From positions 1 through 64,000 of the forward strand of contig OZ037892.1 of assembly GCA_964035575.1 (NCBI GenBank): a DNA stretch of 64,000 nucleotides, given 5' to 3'. This document shows positions 12,401 to 24,437 of this stretch, in pieces. The stretch is from Rhynchopus sp. YZ270_cl-10. Lineage: Eukaryota; Euglenozoa; Diplonemea; Diplonemida; Diplonemidae. Under the pieces are notes generated by a model. It was not told where the DNA came from and did no database searches. It was given only the letters and a program-made list of their open reading frames with translations. The stretch's first letter is position 1. Each line of letters starts with the position of its first letter. A program made the translations under genes and the position numbers.

Positions 12401-15400
12401 GAGCCCATTCAAGTCACATTCCGACCATTTTTCGTGAAAAAATGCAACTTTTTGTCACCGTGACCCCCAAAAATGACGATTTTTTGGTCGATTTTTTCGG
12501 CCAAAAATTTCGTACCACAGGGCCATACCATATACTGGGATTATCAACTTTTTGAAAATACGGCCTGGTATTCGGGTGTATATGTCCCATGGGGCCCATA
12601 GTAACCTTACTGGGTCATGCCGAAAGCCAATCTTAATAGTAAAATTCGATTTTCTGTGAAAAATATTTTCACCAAAAAATCGTCATTTTTCCGATTTTCG
12701 TCATTTTTACAGTTTTGCACACCCTGAAAATCGATTTTTTCGGCTCCGCCGGTGAAATATCGACATAATTTAGGTATGTTATGTGCATAATATACCCATT
12801 AGAGCCCATTCAAGTCACATTCCGACCATTTTTCGTGAAAAAATGCAACTTTTTGTCACCGTGACCCCCAAAAATGACGATTTTTTGGTCGATTTTTTCG
12901 GCCAAAAATTTCGTACCACAGGGCCATACCATATACTGGGATTATCAACTTTTTGAAAATACGGCCTGGTATTCGGGTGTATATGTCCCATGGGGCCCAT
13001 AGTAACCTTACTGGGTCATGCCGAAAGCCAATCTTAATAGTAAAATTCGATTTTCTGTGAAAAATATTTTGACCAAAAAATCGTCATTTTTCCGATTTTC
13101 GTCATTTTTACAGTTTTGCACACCCTGAAAATCGATTTTTTCGGCTCCGCCGGTGAAATATCGACATAATTTAGGTATGTTATGTGCATAATATACCCAT
13201 TAGAGCCCATTCAAGTCACATTCCGACCATTTTTCGTGAAAAAATGCAACTTTTTGTCACCGTGACCCCCAAAAATGACGATTTTTTGGTCGATTTTTTC
13301 GGCCAAAAATTTCGTACCACAGGGCCATACCATATACTGGGATTATCAACTTTTTGAAAATACGGCCTGGTATTCGGGTGTATATGTCCCATGGGGCCCA
13401 TAGTAACCTTACTGGGTCATGCCGAAAGCCAATCTTAATAGTAAAATTCGATTTTCTGTGAAAAATATTTTCACCAAAAAATCGTCATTTTTCCGATTTT
13501 CGTCATTTTTACAGTTTTGCACACCCTGAAAATCGATTTTTTCGGCTCCGCCGGTGAAATATCGACATAATTTAGGTATGTTATGTGCATAATATACCCA
13601 TTAGAGCCCATTCAAGTCACATTCCGACCATTTTTCGTGAAAAAATGCAACTTTTTGTCACCGTGACCCCCAAAAATGACGATTTTTTGGTCGATTTTTT
13701 CGGCCAAAAATTTCGTACCACAGGGCCATACCATATACTGGGATTATCAACTTTTTGAAAATACGGCCTGGTATTCGGGTGTATATGTCCCATGGGGCCC
13801 ATAGTAACCTTACTGGGTCATGCCCAAAGCCAATCTTAATAGTAAAATTCGATTTTCTGTGAAAAATATTTTGACCAAAAAATCGTCATTTTTCCGATTT
13901 TCGTCATTTTTACAGTTTTGCACACCCTGAAAATCGATTTTTTCGGCTCCGCCGGTGAAATATCGACATAATTTAGGTATGTTATGTGCATAATATACCC
14001 ATTAGAGCCCATTCAAGTCACATTCCGACCATTTTTCGTGAAAAAATGCAACTTTTTGTCACCGTGACCCCCAAAAATGACGATTTTTTGGTCGATTTTT
14101 TCGGCCAAAAATTTCGTACCACAGGGCCATACCATATACTGGGATTATCAACTTTTTGAAAATACGGCCTGGTATTCGGGTGTATATGTCCCATGGGGCC
14201 CATAGTAACCTTACTGGGTCATGCCCAAAGCCAATCTTAATAGTAAAATTCGATTTTCTGTGAAAAATATTTTCACCAAAAAATCGTCATTTTTCCGATT
14301 TTCGTCATTTTTACAGTTTTGCACACCCTGAAAATCGATTTTTTCGGCTCCGCCGGTGAAATATCGACATAATTTAGGTATGTTATGTGCATAATATACC
14401 CATTAGAGCCCATTCAAGTCACATTCCGACCATTTTTCGTGAAAAAATGCAACTTTTTGTCACCGTGACCCCGAAAAATGACGATTTTTTGGTCGATTTT
14501 TTCGGCCAAAAATTTCGTACCACAGGGCCATACCATATACTGGGATTATCAACTTTTTGAAAATACGGCCTGGTATTCGGGTGTATATGTCCCATGGGGC
14601 CCATAGTAACCTTACTGGGTCATGCCGAAAGCCAATCTTAATAGTAAAATTCGATTTTCTGTGAAAAATATTTTCACCAAAAAATCGTCATTTTTCCGAT
14701 TTTCGTCATTTTTACAGTTTTGCACACCCTGAAAATCGATTTTTTCGGCTCCGCCGGTGAAATATCGACATAATTTAGGTATGTTATGTGCATAATATAC
14801 CCATTAGAGCCCATTCAAGTCACATTCCGACCATTTTTCGTGAAAAAATGCAACTTTTTGTCACCGTGACCCCCAAAAATGACGATTTTTTGGTCGATTT
14901 TTTCGGCCAAAAATTTCGTACCACAGGGCCATACCATATACTGGGATTATCAACTTTTTGAAAATACGGCCTGGTATTCGGGTGTATATGTCCCATGGGG
15001 CCCATAGTAACCTTACTGGGTCATGCCCAAAGCCAATCTTAATAGTAAAATTCGATTTTCTGTGAAAAATATTTTGACCAAAAAATCGTCATTTTTCCGA
15101 TTTTCGTCATTTTTACAGTTTTGCACACCCTGAAAATCGATTTTTTCGGCTCCGCCGGTGAAATATCGACATAATTTAGGTATGTTATGTGCATAATATA
15201 CCCATTAGAGCCCATTCAAGTCACATTCCGACCATTTTTCGTGAAAAAATGCAACTTTTTGTCACCGTGACCCCCAAAAATGACGATTTTTTGGTCGATT
15301 TTTTCGGCCAAAAATTTCGTACCACAGGGCCATACCATATACTGGGATTATCAACTTTTTGAAAATACGGCCTGGTATTCGGGTGTATATGTCCCATGGG

Positions 15401-18400
15401 GCCCATAGTAACCTTACTGGGTCATGCCGAAAGCCAATCTTAATAGTAAAATTCGATTTTCTGTGAAAAATATTTTCACCAAAAAATCGTCATTTTTCCG
15501 ATTTTCGTCATTTTTACAGTTTTGCACACCCTGAAAATCGATTTTTTCGGCTCCGCCGGTGAAATATCGACATAATTTAGGTATGTTATGTGCATAATAT
15601 ACCCATTAGAGCCCATTCAAGTCACATTCCGACCATTTTTCGTGAAAAAATGCAACTTTTTGTCACCGTGACCCCCAAAAATGACGATTTTTTGGTCGAT
15701 TTTTTCGGCCAAAAATTTCGTACCACAGGGCCATACCATATACTGGGATTATCAACTTTTTGAAAATACGGCCTGGTATTCGGGTGTATATGTCCCATGG
15801 GGCCCATAGTAACCTTACTGGGTCATGCCGAAAGCCAATCTTAATAGTAAAATTCGATTTTCTGTGAAAAATATTTTCACCAAAAAATCGTCATTTTTCC
15901 GATTTTCGTCATTTTTACAGTTTTGCACACCCTGAAAATCGATTTTTTCGGCTCCGCCGGTGAAATATCGACATAATTTAGGTATGTTATGTGCATAATA
16001 TACCCATTAGAGCCCATTCAAGTCACATTCCGACCATTTTTCGTGAAAAAATGCAACTTTTTGTCACCGTGACCCCCAAAAATGACGATTTTTTGGTCGA
16101 TTTTTTCGGCCAAAAATTTCGTACCACAGGGCCATACCATATACTGGGATTATCAACTTTTTGAAAATACGGCCTGGTATTCGGGTGTATATGTCCCATG
16201 GGGCCCATAGTAACCTTACTGGGTCATGCCCAAAGCCAATCTTAATAGTAAAATTCGATTTTCTGTGAAAAATATTTTGACCAAAAAATCGTCATTTTTC
16301 CGATTTTCGTCATTTTTACAGTTTTGCACACCCTGAAAATCGATTTTTTCGGCTCCGCCGGTGAAATATCGACATAATTTAGGTATGTTATGTGCATAAT
16401 ATACCCATTAGAGCCCATTCAAGTCACATTCCGACCATTTTTCGTGAAAAAATGCAACTTTTTGTCACCGTGACCCCCAAAAATGACGATTTTTTGGTCG
16501 ATTTTTTCGGCCAAAAATTTCGTACCACAGGGCCATACCATATACTGGGATTATCAACTTTTTGAAAATACGGCCTGGTATTCGGGTGTATATGTCCCAT
16601 GGGGCCCATAGTAACCTTACTGGGTCATGCCGAAAGCCAATCTTAATAGTAAAATTCGATTTTCTGTGAAAAATATTTTCACCAAAAAATCGTCATTTTT
16701 CCGATTTTCGTCATTTTTACAGTTTTGCACACCCTGAAAATCGATTTTTTCGGCTCCGCCGGTGAAATATCGACATAATTTAGGTATGTTATGTGCATAA
16801 TATACCCATTAGAGCCCATTCAAGTCACATTCCGACCATTTTTCGTGAAAAAATGCAACTTTTTGTCACCGTGACCCCCAAAAATGACGATTTTTTGGTC
16901 GATTTTTTCGGCCAAAAATTTCGTACCACAGGGCCATACCATATACTGGGATTATCAACTTTTTGAAAATACGGCCTGGTATTCGGGTGTATATGTCCCA
17001 TGGGGCCCATAGTAACCTTACTGGGTCATGCCCAAAGCCAATCTTAATAGTAAAATTCGATTTTCTGTGAAAAATATTTTCACCAAAAAATCGTCATTTT
17101 TCCGATTTTCGTCATTTTTACAGTTTTGCACACCCTGAAAATCGATTTTTTCGGCTCCGCCGGTGAAATATCGACATAATTTAGGTATGTTATGTGCATA
17201 ATATACCCATTAGAGCCCATTCAAGTCACATTCCGACCATTTTTCGTGAAAAAATGCAACTTTTTGTCACCGTGACCCCCAAAAATGACGATTTTTTGGT
17301 CGATTTTTTCGGCCAAAAATTTCGTACCACAGGGCCATACCATATACTGGGATTATCAACTTTTTGAAAATACGGCCTGGTATTCGGGTGTATATGTCCC
17401 ATGGGGCCCATAGTAACCTTACTGGGTCATGCCCAAAGCCAATCTTAATAGTAAAATTCGATTTTCTGTGAAAAATATTTTGACCAAAAAATCGTCATTT
17501 TTCCGATTTTCGTCATTTTTACAGTTTTGCACACCCTGAAAATCGATTTTTTCGGCTCCGCCGGTGAAATATCGACATAATTTAGGTATGTTATGTGCAT
17601 AATATACCCATTAGAGCCCATTCAAGTCACATTCCGACCATTTTTCGTGAAAAAATGCAACTTTTTGTCACCGTGACCCCCAAAAATGACGATTTTTTGG
17701 TCGATTTTTTCGGCCAAAAATTTCGTACCACAGGGCCATACCATATACTGGGATTATCAACTTTTTGAAAATACGGCCTGGTATTCGGGTGTATATGTCC
17801 CATGGGGCCCATAGTAACCTTACTGGGTCATGCCGAAAGCCAATCTTAATAGTAAAATTCGATTTTCTGTGAAAAATATTTTCACCAAAAAATCGTCATT
17901 TTTCCGATTTTCGTCATTTTTACAGTTTTGCACACCCTGAAAATCGATTTTTTCGGCTCCGCCGGTGAAATATCGACATAATTTAGGTATGTTATGTGCA
18001 TAATATACCCATTAGAGCCCATTCAAGTCACATTCCGACCATTTTTCGTGAAAAAATGCAACTTTTTGTCACCGTGACCCCCAAAAATGACGATTTTTTG
18101 GTCGATTTTTTCGGCCAAAAATTTCGTACCACAGGGCCATACCATATACTGGGATTATCAACTTTTTGAAAATACGGCCTGGTATTCGGGTGTATATGTC
18201 CCATGGGGCCCATAGTAACCTTACTGGGTCATGCCCAAAGCCAATCTTAATAGTAAAATTCGATTTTCTGTGAAAAATATTTTGACCAAAAAATCGTCAT
18301 TTTTCCGATTTTCGTCATTTTTACAGTTTTGCACACCCTGAAAATCGATTTTTTCGGCTCCGCCGGTGAAATATCGACATAATTTAGGTATGTTATGTGC

Positions 18401-19900
18401 ATAATATACCCATTAGAGCCCATTCAAGTCACATTCCGACCATTTTTCGTGAAAAAATGCAACTTTTTGTCACCGTGACCCCCAAAAATGACGATTTTTT
18501 GGTCGATTTTTTCGGCCAAAAATTTCGTACCACAGGGCCATACCATATACTGGGATTATCAACTTTTTGAAAATACGGCCTGGTATTCGGGTGTATATGT
18601 CCCATGGGGCCCATAGTAACCTTACTGGGTCATGCCCAAAGCCAATCTTAATAGTAAAATTCGATTTTCTGTGAAAAATATTTTCACCAAAAAATCGTCA
18701 TTTTTCCGATTTTCGTCATTTTTACAGTTTTGCACACCCTGAAAATCGATTTTTTCGGCTCCGCCGGTGAAATATCGACATAATTTAGGTATGTTATGTG
18801 CATAATATACCCATTAGAGCCCATTCAAGTCACATTCCGACCATTTTTCGTGAAAAAATGCAACTTTTTGTCACCGTGACCCCCAAAAATGACGATTTTT
18901 TGGTCGATTTTTTCGGCCAAAAATTTCGTACCACAGGGCCATACCATATACTGGGATTATCAACTTTTTGAAAATACGGCCTGGTATTCGGGTGTATATG
19001 TCCCATGGGGCCCATAGTAACCTTACTGGGTCATGCCCAAAGCCAATCTTAATAGTAAAATTCGATTTTCTGTGAAAAATATTTTCACCAAAAAATCGTC
19101 ATTTTTCCGATTTTCGTCATTTTTACAGTTTTGCACACCCTGAAAATCGATTTTTTCGGCTCCGCCGGTGAAATATCGACATAATTTAGGTATGTTATGT
19201 GCATAATATACCCATTAGAGCCCATTCAAGTCACATTCCGACCATTTTTCGTGAAAAAATGCAACTTTTTGTCACCGTGACCCCGAAAAATGACGATTTT
19301 TTGGTCGATTTTTTCGGCCAAAAATTTCGTACCACAGGGCCATACCATATACTGGGATTATCAACTTTTTGAAAATACGGCCTGGTATTCGGGTGTATAT
19401 GTCCCATGGGGCCCATAGTAACCTTACTGGGTCATGCCCAAAACCAATCTTAATAGTAAAATTCGATTTTCTGTGAAAAATATTTTCACCAAAAAATCGT
19501 CATTTTTCCGATTTTCGTCATTTTTACAGTTTTGCACACCCTGAAAATCGATTTTTTCGGCTCCGCCGGTGAAATATCGACATAATTTAGGTATGTTATG
19601 TGCATAATATACCCATTAGAGCCCATTCAAGTCACATTCCGACCATTTTTCGTGAAAAAATGCAACTTTTTGTCACCGTGACCCCCAAAAATGACGATTT
19701 TTTGGTCGATTTTTTCGGCCAAAAATTTCGTACCACAGGGCCATACCATATACTGGGATTATCAACTTTTTGAAAATACGGCCTGGTATTCGGGTGTATA
19801 TGTCCCATGGGGCCCATAGTAACCTTACTGGGTCATGCCCAAAGCCAATCTTAATAGTAAAATTCGATTTTCTGTGAAAAATATTTTCACCAAAAAATCG
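6441..19900. repeat. 401-bp satellite array 1
   Basis: About 33.6 head-to-tail monomers of exactly 401 bp, almost identical. They vary at only a few fixed sites: CCCCC/CCCCG after ACCGTGA, GCCCAAAGCC/GCCGAAAGCC/GCCCAAAACC, and TTTTGACC/TTTTCACC. Each monomer has two inverted arms of 20-21 bp (for example 6454-6474 and 6655-6675). A 61-codon minus-strand frame repeats in every monomer, but I read it as a by-product of repeat identity. The array breaks off inside a monomer near 19900. Confidence 0.98.
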
Positions 19901-19933
19901 ACTTTTTTCAAAATATTTCTCAGTTAGACATTG

Positions 19934-21400
19934 TGTGATGCTCGGATCTGACCGTACGACCCCGCAATTGACTCAGATGTGCTCAAATACCCCATATACC
20001 CAAGAAAAATGCATTTTAGAGTGAAAATAAGGTTCGTACAGAGGTCATATGCCTGTGTACAGGTAAATTTGCCTGTAACCCCAATGTTTGAGCACCAGCT
20101 AAGTTGTAGAGAGGGCCTGATACTCGGATTTGACCGTGCAACCCCGCAATTGACTCAGATTGGCCCAAAAACCCTATATTCCCAAGATTTATGCATTTTC
20201 GTGCATATTTGAGGTATTTAGATATGGTTATATGCATTTTACACCAAAATACAGGTGTTTGTTGCACCTGTAAAATTTGAGACATTATGTGATGCTCTAA
20301 TCTGATCGTGCGACCCCGCAATTGACTCAAAAGTGCCCAAAAACCTCATATACCCAAGATTTTTGCATTTTCGTGCATATTTGAGACATTTCCATATGAT
20401 TATTAGTCATTTTACCCAAAATACAGGTGTTTGTTGCATATTTGAAATTCTAGACATTGTGTGATACTCGGATCTGATCGTACGACCCCGCAATTGACTC
20501 AGATTGGCCCAAAAACCCTATATACCCAAGATTTCTTCATTTTCGTGCGTATTTGAGACATTCAGATATGGTTATATGCATTTTACACCAAAATACAGGT
20601 GTTTGTTGCATATTTGAAATTCTAGACATTGTGTGATACTCGGATCTGATCGTACGACCCCGCAATGAACTCAGATGTGCCCAAAAACCCCATATTCCCA
20701 AGATTTATGCATTTTCGAGCATTTTTAAGCTACTTACATATGGTTATAAGCCATTTTCCCCAAAATAGACAATGTTGAAATTCTAGGTATTGTGTGATGC
20801 TCGGATCCGATCGTGCGACGCCGCAATTGACTCAGATTGGCCCAAAAACCCTATATACCCAAGATTTCTTCATTTTCGTGCACATTTGAGGTATTCAGAT
20901 ATGGTTGTATGCATTTTACACCAAAATACAGGTGTTTGTTACACAGGTAAAATTCTAGACATTATGTGATGCTCTAATCTGATCGTGCGACCCCGCAATG
21001 AACTCAGATGTGCCCAAAAACCCCATATTCCCAAGATTTTTGCATTTTTGAGCATATTCTAATTGCTTAGATAGGGTATAAAGGCATTTTGCCCATAATT
21101 TTGCGACATTTTACCGATTAGGACACTTCTGATGCTCCAATCAAATCGTCCGACCCCGCAATGGATTCAGAATGGCCCAAAAACCCTGTGTTCCCAAGAT
21201 TTTTGCACTTTTGAGGGTTTCTGACATCCTTAGATAGGATAAAGAGGCATTTTCAGGTATTTTGATAAACGGACATTTTGTCTATTAGGATATGTGTGAT
21301 GCTCAGATTGATTCATCTGACCTCATAATGGATTCAGGAGCCCCTAAATATGCCATTTTCCCAAAAATTTCTCACTTTTGACAATTTTGAAGATTCTCAG
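19934..21400. repeat. Diverged tandem repeat of about 170 bp, plus orientation
   Basis: About nine units spaced 161-183 bp apart, each with a core like TGTGATGCTCGGATCTGATC, then CGACCCCGCAATTGACTCAG, then CCCAAGATTT. Units differ more from each other with distance from the 401-bp array. Phrases such as GACTCAGATGTGCCCAAAAA also appear in the decayed satellite at 40.4-43.4 kb, so this family seems related to the satellite. Confidence 0.85.
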
Positions 21401-21459
21401 AAAGAGTGAGGAGACAAAAAAATGAGAAAAATCTGAAAAAGTCAAAATATATTATCTGT

Positions 21460-21516
21460 CTCAGGTGTTGAACCCGGGACCGAAAGAATATCGGACCACG
21501 GTACAACACACTAGGA
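21460..21516 (-). pseudogene. tRNA-like relic (Glu-like)
   Basis: On the minus strand there is a T-arm-like GGGTTCAACACC and a possible anticodon stem-loop with TTC in a 7-base loop. The acceptor ends do not pair and the T stem is imperfect. It is probably a decayed or chance tRNA shape. The functional Glu(TTC) gene is at 28750-28821. Confidence 0.25.
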
Positions 21517-21608
21517 TTTTCTGACGCAAGTATTTTTTTAGTTTTTTATGGATGCGCACAGCTAAGAACCGGTCTGACAATTTAGATCTATTTTTCGGTG
21601 TATTTATC

Positions 21609-21661
21609 CAGTTGGTCACCCGCGCCAGTACTATCCAGGCTTGGAGGTGTCTAACTTCTCA
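21609..21661 (-). pseudogene. 5S rRNA fragment
   Basis: About 53 bases match the middle of the 5S genes here on the minus strand (GGTCACCCGCGCCAGTACTA, then ATCCAGGC and TAACTTCTC) with several changes. Both 5S ends are missing. It lies about 55 bp before the intact 5S gene at 21717 and in the opposite orientation. Confidence 0.75.
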
Positions 21662-21716
21662 GGTAAAAACGGACTGGTAATAAGTCTTCCCAGCTTTTCT
21701 ATCCAGACCTATTATT

Positions 21717-21835
21717 GGATTCGGCCATACTCTGGTGAATACACCTCATCCCGCCTGATTTGAGAAGTTAAGCACCAGCAGGCCTGGATAGTACTGGCGT
21801 GGGTGACCAGCTGGGAAGTCCGGGTGCTTGAATCC
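21717..21835 (+). rRNA. 5S rRNA: 5S ribosomal RNA, copy 1
   Basis: A 119-nt gene with the 5S landmarks GGCCATACTCTGGTGAATAC, GAGAAGTTAAGC, GATAGTACTGG and GGGTGACCAGCTGGGAAG. The ends GGATTC and GAATCC pair to close helix I. A TTTTT run just downstream fits an RNA polymerase III terminator. It marks the left edge of the RNA island. In euglenozoans 5S is often linked to SL RNA genes, as here on a larger scale. Confidence 0.97.
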
Positions 21836-21889
21836 TTTTTCCTTTTCTTCTGTTGTATTAGGTGTGCACATTTGAGGACGTCCAGACCC

Positions 21890-21921
21890 TGACCCACCTC
21901 CAACAAGACGACCCTGTCTTG
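21890..21921 (+). promoter_or_regulatory. Hairpin-like upstream element for RNA X copy 1
   Basis: Contains TGACCCACCTCCAACAAGAC followed by CGACCCTGTCTTG, where CAAGAC and GTCTTG can pair. It ends 25 nt before the predicted start of RNA X copy 1. The same element ends about 25 nt before U6, 7SL and RNA X copy 2. Confidence 0.7.
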
Positions 21922-21945
21922 TATTCCGATGTTTGCTGTATGTTT

Positions 21946-22275
21946 GGGTGCTAAGTTAGTGTGCTACTTCGAAACCAAACAACTCGTTCAGCAACAACAA
22001 AAACTTGAAAAAGACATTTCTTCCAAGGAAAATTCTTTTACAATTTTGTGTGAAGACCGGTCATGTTGCGGGCCCGATGTGGCCTGCGACGGACTACTCT
22101 CATATGATAGTAAATCCCGTACAATCTGTACAGAATATTACCATGACGATATTATTCTTACATTCGTGTAAACTAATCTTCCGATTGCGTTCTATTTCAC
22201 ACTTCAAATATTAGAACTGGATGTGGGGCTGCCAGTTTACTGGTGGTCCCGATCCAGCACACAACGCAAGCACCC
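21946..22275 (+). ncRNA. RNA X, copy 1: unrecognised structured RNA of about 330 nt
   Basis: The start GGGTGCTAAGTTAGTGTGCT can pair with the end AGCACACAACGCAAGCACCC, giving a long closing stem. A T8 run follows at 22278-22285, as expected for RNA polymerase III termination. A second copy lies in opposite orientation at 37430-37751. Termini and several internal blocks are conserved while the middle varies in sequence and length. The upstream element is shared with U6 and 7SL. I do not recognise the family. A processing RNA such as RNase MRP, a snoRNA, or another Pol III RNA are possibilities. A weak open frame crosses it but is not kept in phase in the second copy. Confidence 0.6.
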
Positions 22276-22396
22276 AATTTTTTTTGCCGCCCGTCCACAG
22301 TCCATGTGTGCACCAGTGACCACAAAACAAACCCATAAATAAAAGTTAGGCTGGAAAGTCTTGGGGACCATAAAAGGAAAGCTCAGAAAAAAACCT

Positions 22397-22468
22397 AGGC
22401 CGCTGTGGGGATTGAACCCACGACCCCATCATTACGGATGATGTGCTCTACCACTGAGCTAAACAGCC
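22397..22468 (-). tRNA. tRNA-Thr(CGT)
   Basis: Full cloverleaf. The anticodon loop TCCGTAA reads CGT. Position 33 is C rather than the usual T. T arm GTGGGTTCAATCCCCAC. Confidence 0.93.
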
Positions 22469-22544
22469 ACATTTTAGGGAGCAAGGTGTGAAAGCTCTGA
22501 GAACCAATTTACACAGGAGAAACAAATCAGAAGAAAAAAAACTG

Positions 22545-22616
22545 TGGACCCTGAGAGGTTCGAACTCTCGGCCTCCCGTATGCGGAACGGGCGCTCTTCC
22601 ACTGAGCTAAGAGCCC
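22545..22616 (-). tRNA. tRNA-Ala(CGC)
   Basis: The acceptor stem closes over 7 bp with G-U pairs. Loop TCCGCAT on stem CCCGT/ACGGG reads CGC. Position 33 is C. The base after the acceptor is A. Confidence 0.93.
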
Positions 22617-22692
22617 CACAATTATGATGATTCTTTAAAACAACAAGCTTTGGGCGAAAATAGTTTTAGATGATCACACAACGAAGAAAAAG

Positions 22693-22774
22693 TGACGAGG
22701 GTGAGGTTTGAACTCACGCCCCCGAAGAGACTACGACCTGAACGTAGCGCCTTAGACCACTCGGCCACCTCGCC
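22693..22774 (-). tRNA. tRNA-Leu(CAG)
   Basis: 82-nt class II tRNA with a long variable arm. Loop TTCAGGT reads CAG and keeps T33. The discriminator base is A, as usual for Leu. Confidence 0.96.
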
Positions 22775-22895
22775 TTACTAGGCTTCTTCGTTAAAAATTT
22801 TTTCACCGTTGCGGAGGTGTGAAGGAAATTTTTGATGCGTGTTCTGTACATTTCAAAAGACCCCCTTCAAAGAAAAGAAGATGGAGAGAAAGCAT

Positions 22896-22968
22896 GGCGC
22901 TATAGCTCAGTGGTTAGAGCGCTCGCCCAGTAAGCGAGAGGTCGAGGGTTCGATCCCCTCTAGTGCCT
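22896..22968 (+). tRNA. tRNA-Thr(AGT)
   Basis: Complete cloverleaf with anticodon stem CTCGC/GCGAG and loop CCAGTAA, which reads AGT. Position 33 is C. A34 would normally become inosine. A T-rich stretch follows. Confidence 0.94.
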
Positions 22969-23052
22969 TGTTTTTTGTTCGCTGTTCTATTTCTGGTTCG
23001 TTGTTAGGTCACAAGCAACCCGTTCACATGTTGTCCACCATTACTCAGTATT

Positions 23053-23171
23053 GGATTCGGCCATACTCTGGTGAATACACCTCATCCCGCCTGATTTGAG
23101 AAGTTAAGCACCAGCAGGCCTGGATAGTACTGGCGTGGGTGACCAGCTGGGAAGTCCGGGTGCTTGAATCC
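23053..23171 (+). rRNA. 5S rRNA: 5S ribosomal RNA, copy 2
   Basis: 119 nt, essentially identical to copy 1 within the transcribed part, and followed by a T run. It lies inside the tRNA cluster. Its flanks differ from copy 1 beyond a few bases, and no hairpin-like element or RNA X follows it. Confidence 0.97.
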
Positions 23172-23815
23172 TTTTTACTTTTTTTTTACTGAAGCAGAAA
23201 GTTGTTCTGGATTGCTCACACAGGATCAAAAAGGCGAAAATGTCGGGAATATGTGCTATTTGGGTGCTCCTGAATGCATTATGAGGTTGGACGATTTGAT
23301 TGGAGCATCAGAAGTGCCCTAATCAAGGTGGCCAAAATGACCGTTTTTACCTGCTATTCCGCAACAGCCCAACTGGTCAAAAATGCGAAAACGTTGGGAA
23401 AACGGGTTGTTTGGATGCTCCTGAAGCCATTATGAGGTCGGAACCGCAAATTGGAGCATCACACATGTCCTAATCACTTACTCCCAGTGAAACACAGTAC
23501 ACATGGAATTTTCCGATTTTCCACCGGATATTCCGCAATAGCAAAATCGTCAAAAATGTGAAAATGTTGGGATAATGGGTCATTCGGATGCTCCTGAATT
23601 CATTATGAGGTTGTAACCGCAAATTAGAGCATCAGAAGTGTCCTAATCGAGGTGGCTAAAATGACCCAGCAAAATGTCATTTTCACCTCTATTCTGCAAT
23701 AGCCAGATCGTCAAAAATGGGAAACTAACGGGAAAATGGGATGTTTGGATGCTCCTGAATGCATTATGAGGTCAGAATCGCAAATTGGAGCATCACACGC
23801 ACCCTAATCACTTAC
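23172..23815. repeat. 170-bp-family repeats in inverted orientation
   Basis: Three to four diverged units carrying the reverse complement of the core at 20-21 kb (for example CTCCTGAATGCATTATGAGG then GATTGGAGCATCAGAAGTG). No gene is seen between the 5S gene and tRNA-Ser(CGA). Confidence 0.75.
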
Positions 23816-23881
23816 TCCCAGTAAAAAAAACACCATGTGTGGAATGTACAGGGTTCCCCCTGCACAGCAAAAAGGCAATAA

Positions 23882-23963
23882 CGCGGACGGCAGGATTTGA
23901 ACCTGCGCGGGCAGAGCCCAATGCATTTCGAGTGCACCTCCGTAACCACTTGGATACGTCCGC
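23882..23963 (-). tRNA. tRNA-Ser(CGA)
   Basis: 82-nt class II tRNA with a long variable arm. Loop CTCGAAA reads CGA. Discriminator G, as usual for Ser. Confidence 0.96.
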
Positions 23964-24043
23964 TACTGTTCCTTTGCAACTTCTGGAGGAGTCATCGAAA
24001 GAACAGGAGGAATGAACATGATTCACTGAACAAAAAAAGGCTT

Positions 24044-24116
24044 TGCTCCCGGCGGGGTTTGAACCCGCGATCCCAGGCTCATAAGACCTGTGCCTTAACC
24101 ACTAGGCCACGAGAGC
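24044..24116 (-). tRNA. tRNA-Ile(TAT)
   Basis: Cloverleaf with loop CTTATGA reading TAT, which decodes AUA. T arm GCGGGTTCAAACCCCGC, discriminator A. Confidence 0.94.
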
Positions 24117-24142
24117 GTCGAGCCCTTTTATCCCTTGATAAG

Positions 24143-24213
24143 GCGACCGTGGTCTAGTGGCATGATGGACCCCTCCCAAGGGTTCGACCCGGGTTCGATT
24201 CCCAGCGGTCGCA
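24143..24213 (+). tRNA. tRNA-Gly(CCC)
   Basis: 71-nt cloverleaf. Loop CTCCCAA reads CCC and T33 is present. Acceptor GCGACCG pairs with CGGTCGC. It starts only 26 bp from divergent tRNA-Ile(TAT). Confidence 0.94.
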
Positions 24214-24263
24214 TAGCCTTTTTTAAGCTGGGCATGTAGAAAACATCGTTTGAAGTAATTAGA

Positions 24264-24336
24264 AGCAGAGTGGCGCAGTGGTCAGCGCGGTGGGCTCATA
24301 ACCCACAGGTCATAGGATCGAAACCTATCTCTGCTA
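24264..24336 (+). tRNA. Initiator tRNA-Met(CAT)
   Basis: The A1-T72 end pair, AGCAGAGTGGCGCAGTGG and the T-loop sequence GGATCGAAACC are hallmarks of the eukaryotic initiator. Anticodon CAT sits in loop CTCATAA between GTGGG and CCCAC. Confidence 0.97.
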
Positions 24337-24437
24337 GAAAACCTTTTTCAGTGAACCCATTTTTTTGACTTGAAAAAAATTTTTTGAACACCAAAAAAAA
24401 GTTGGTCAGACCCTTGCCAACATCTCACTAAGTTTGG

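Noticed and set aside
6800-19817. A 61-codon minus-strand frame repeated in every 401-bp monomer (also at 43.9-46.9 kb)
   Set aside because: Its conservation only reflects the near-identity of whole monomers. No monomer comparison shows better conservation in the frame than outside it.
21946-22171. Protein-coding reading of RNA X copy 1
   Set aside because: A related frame exists in copy 2, but indels between the copies break the shared phase, while the pairing ends and terminator are kept. A structured RNA fits better.
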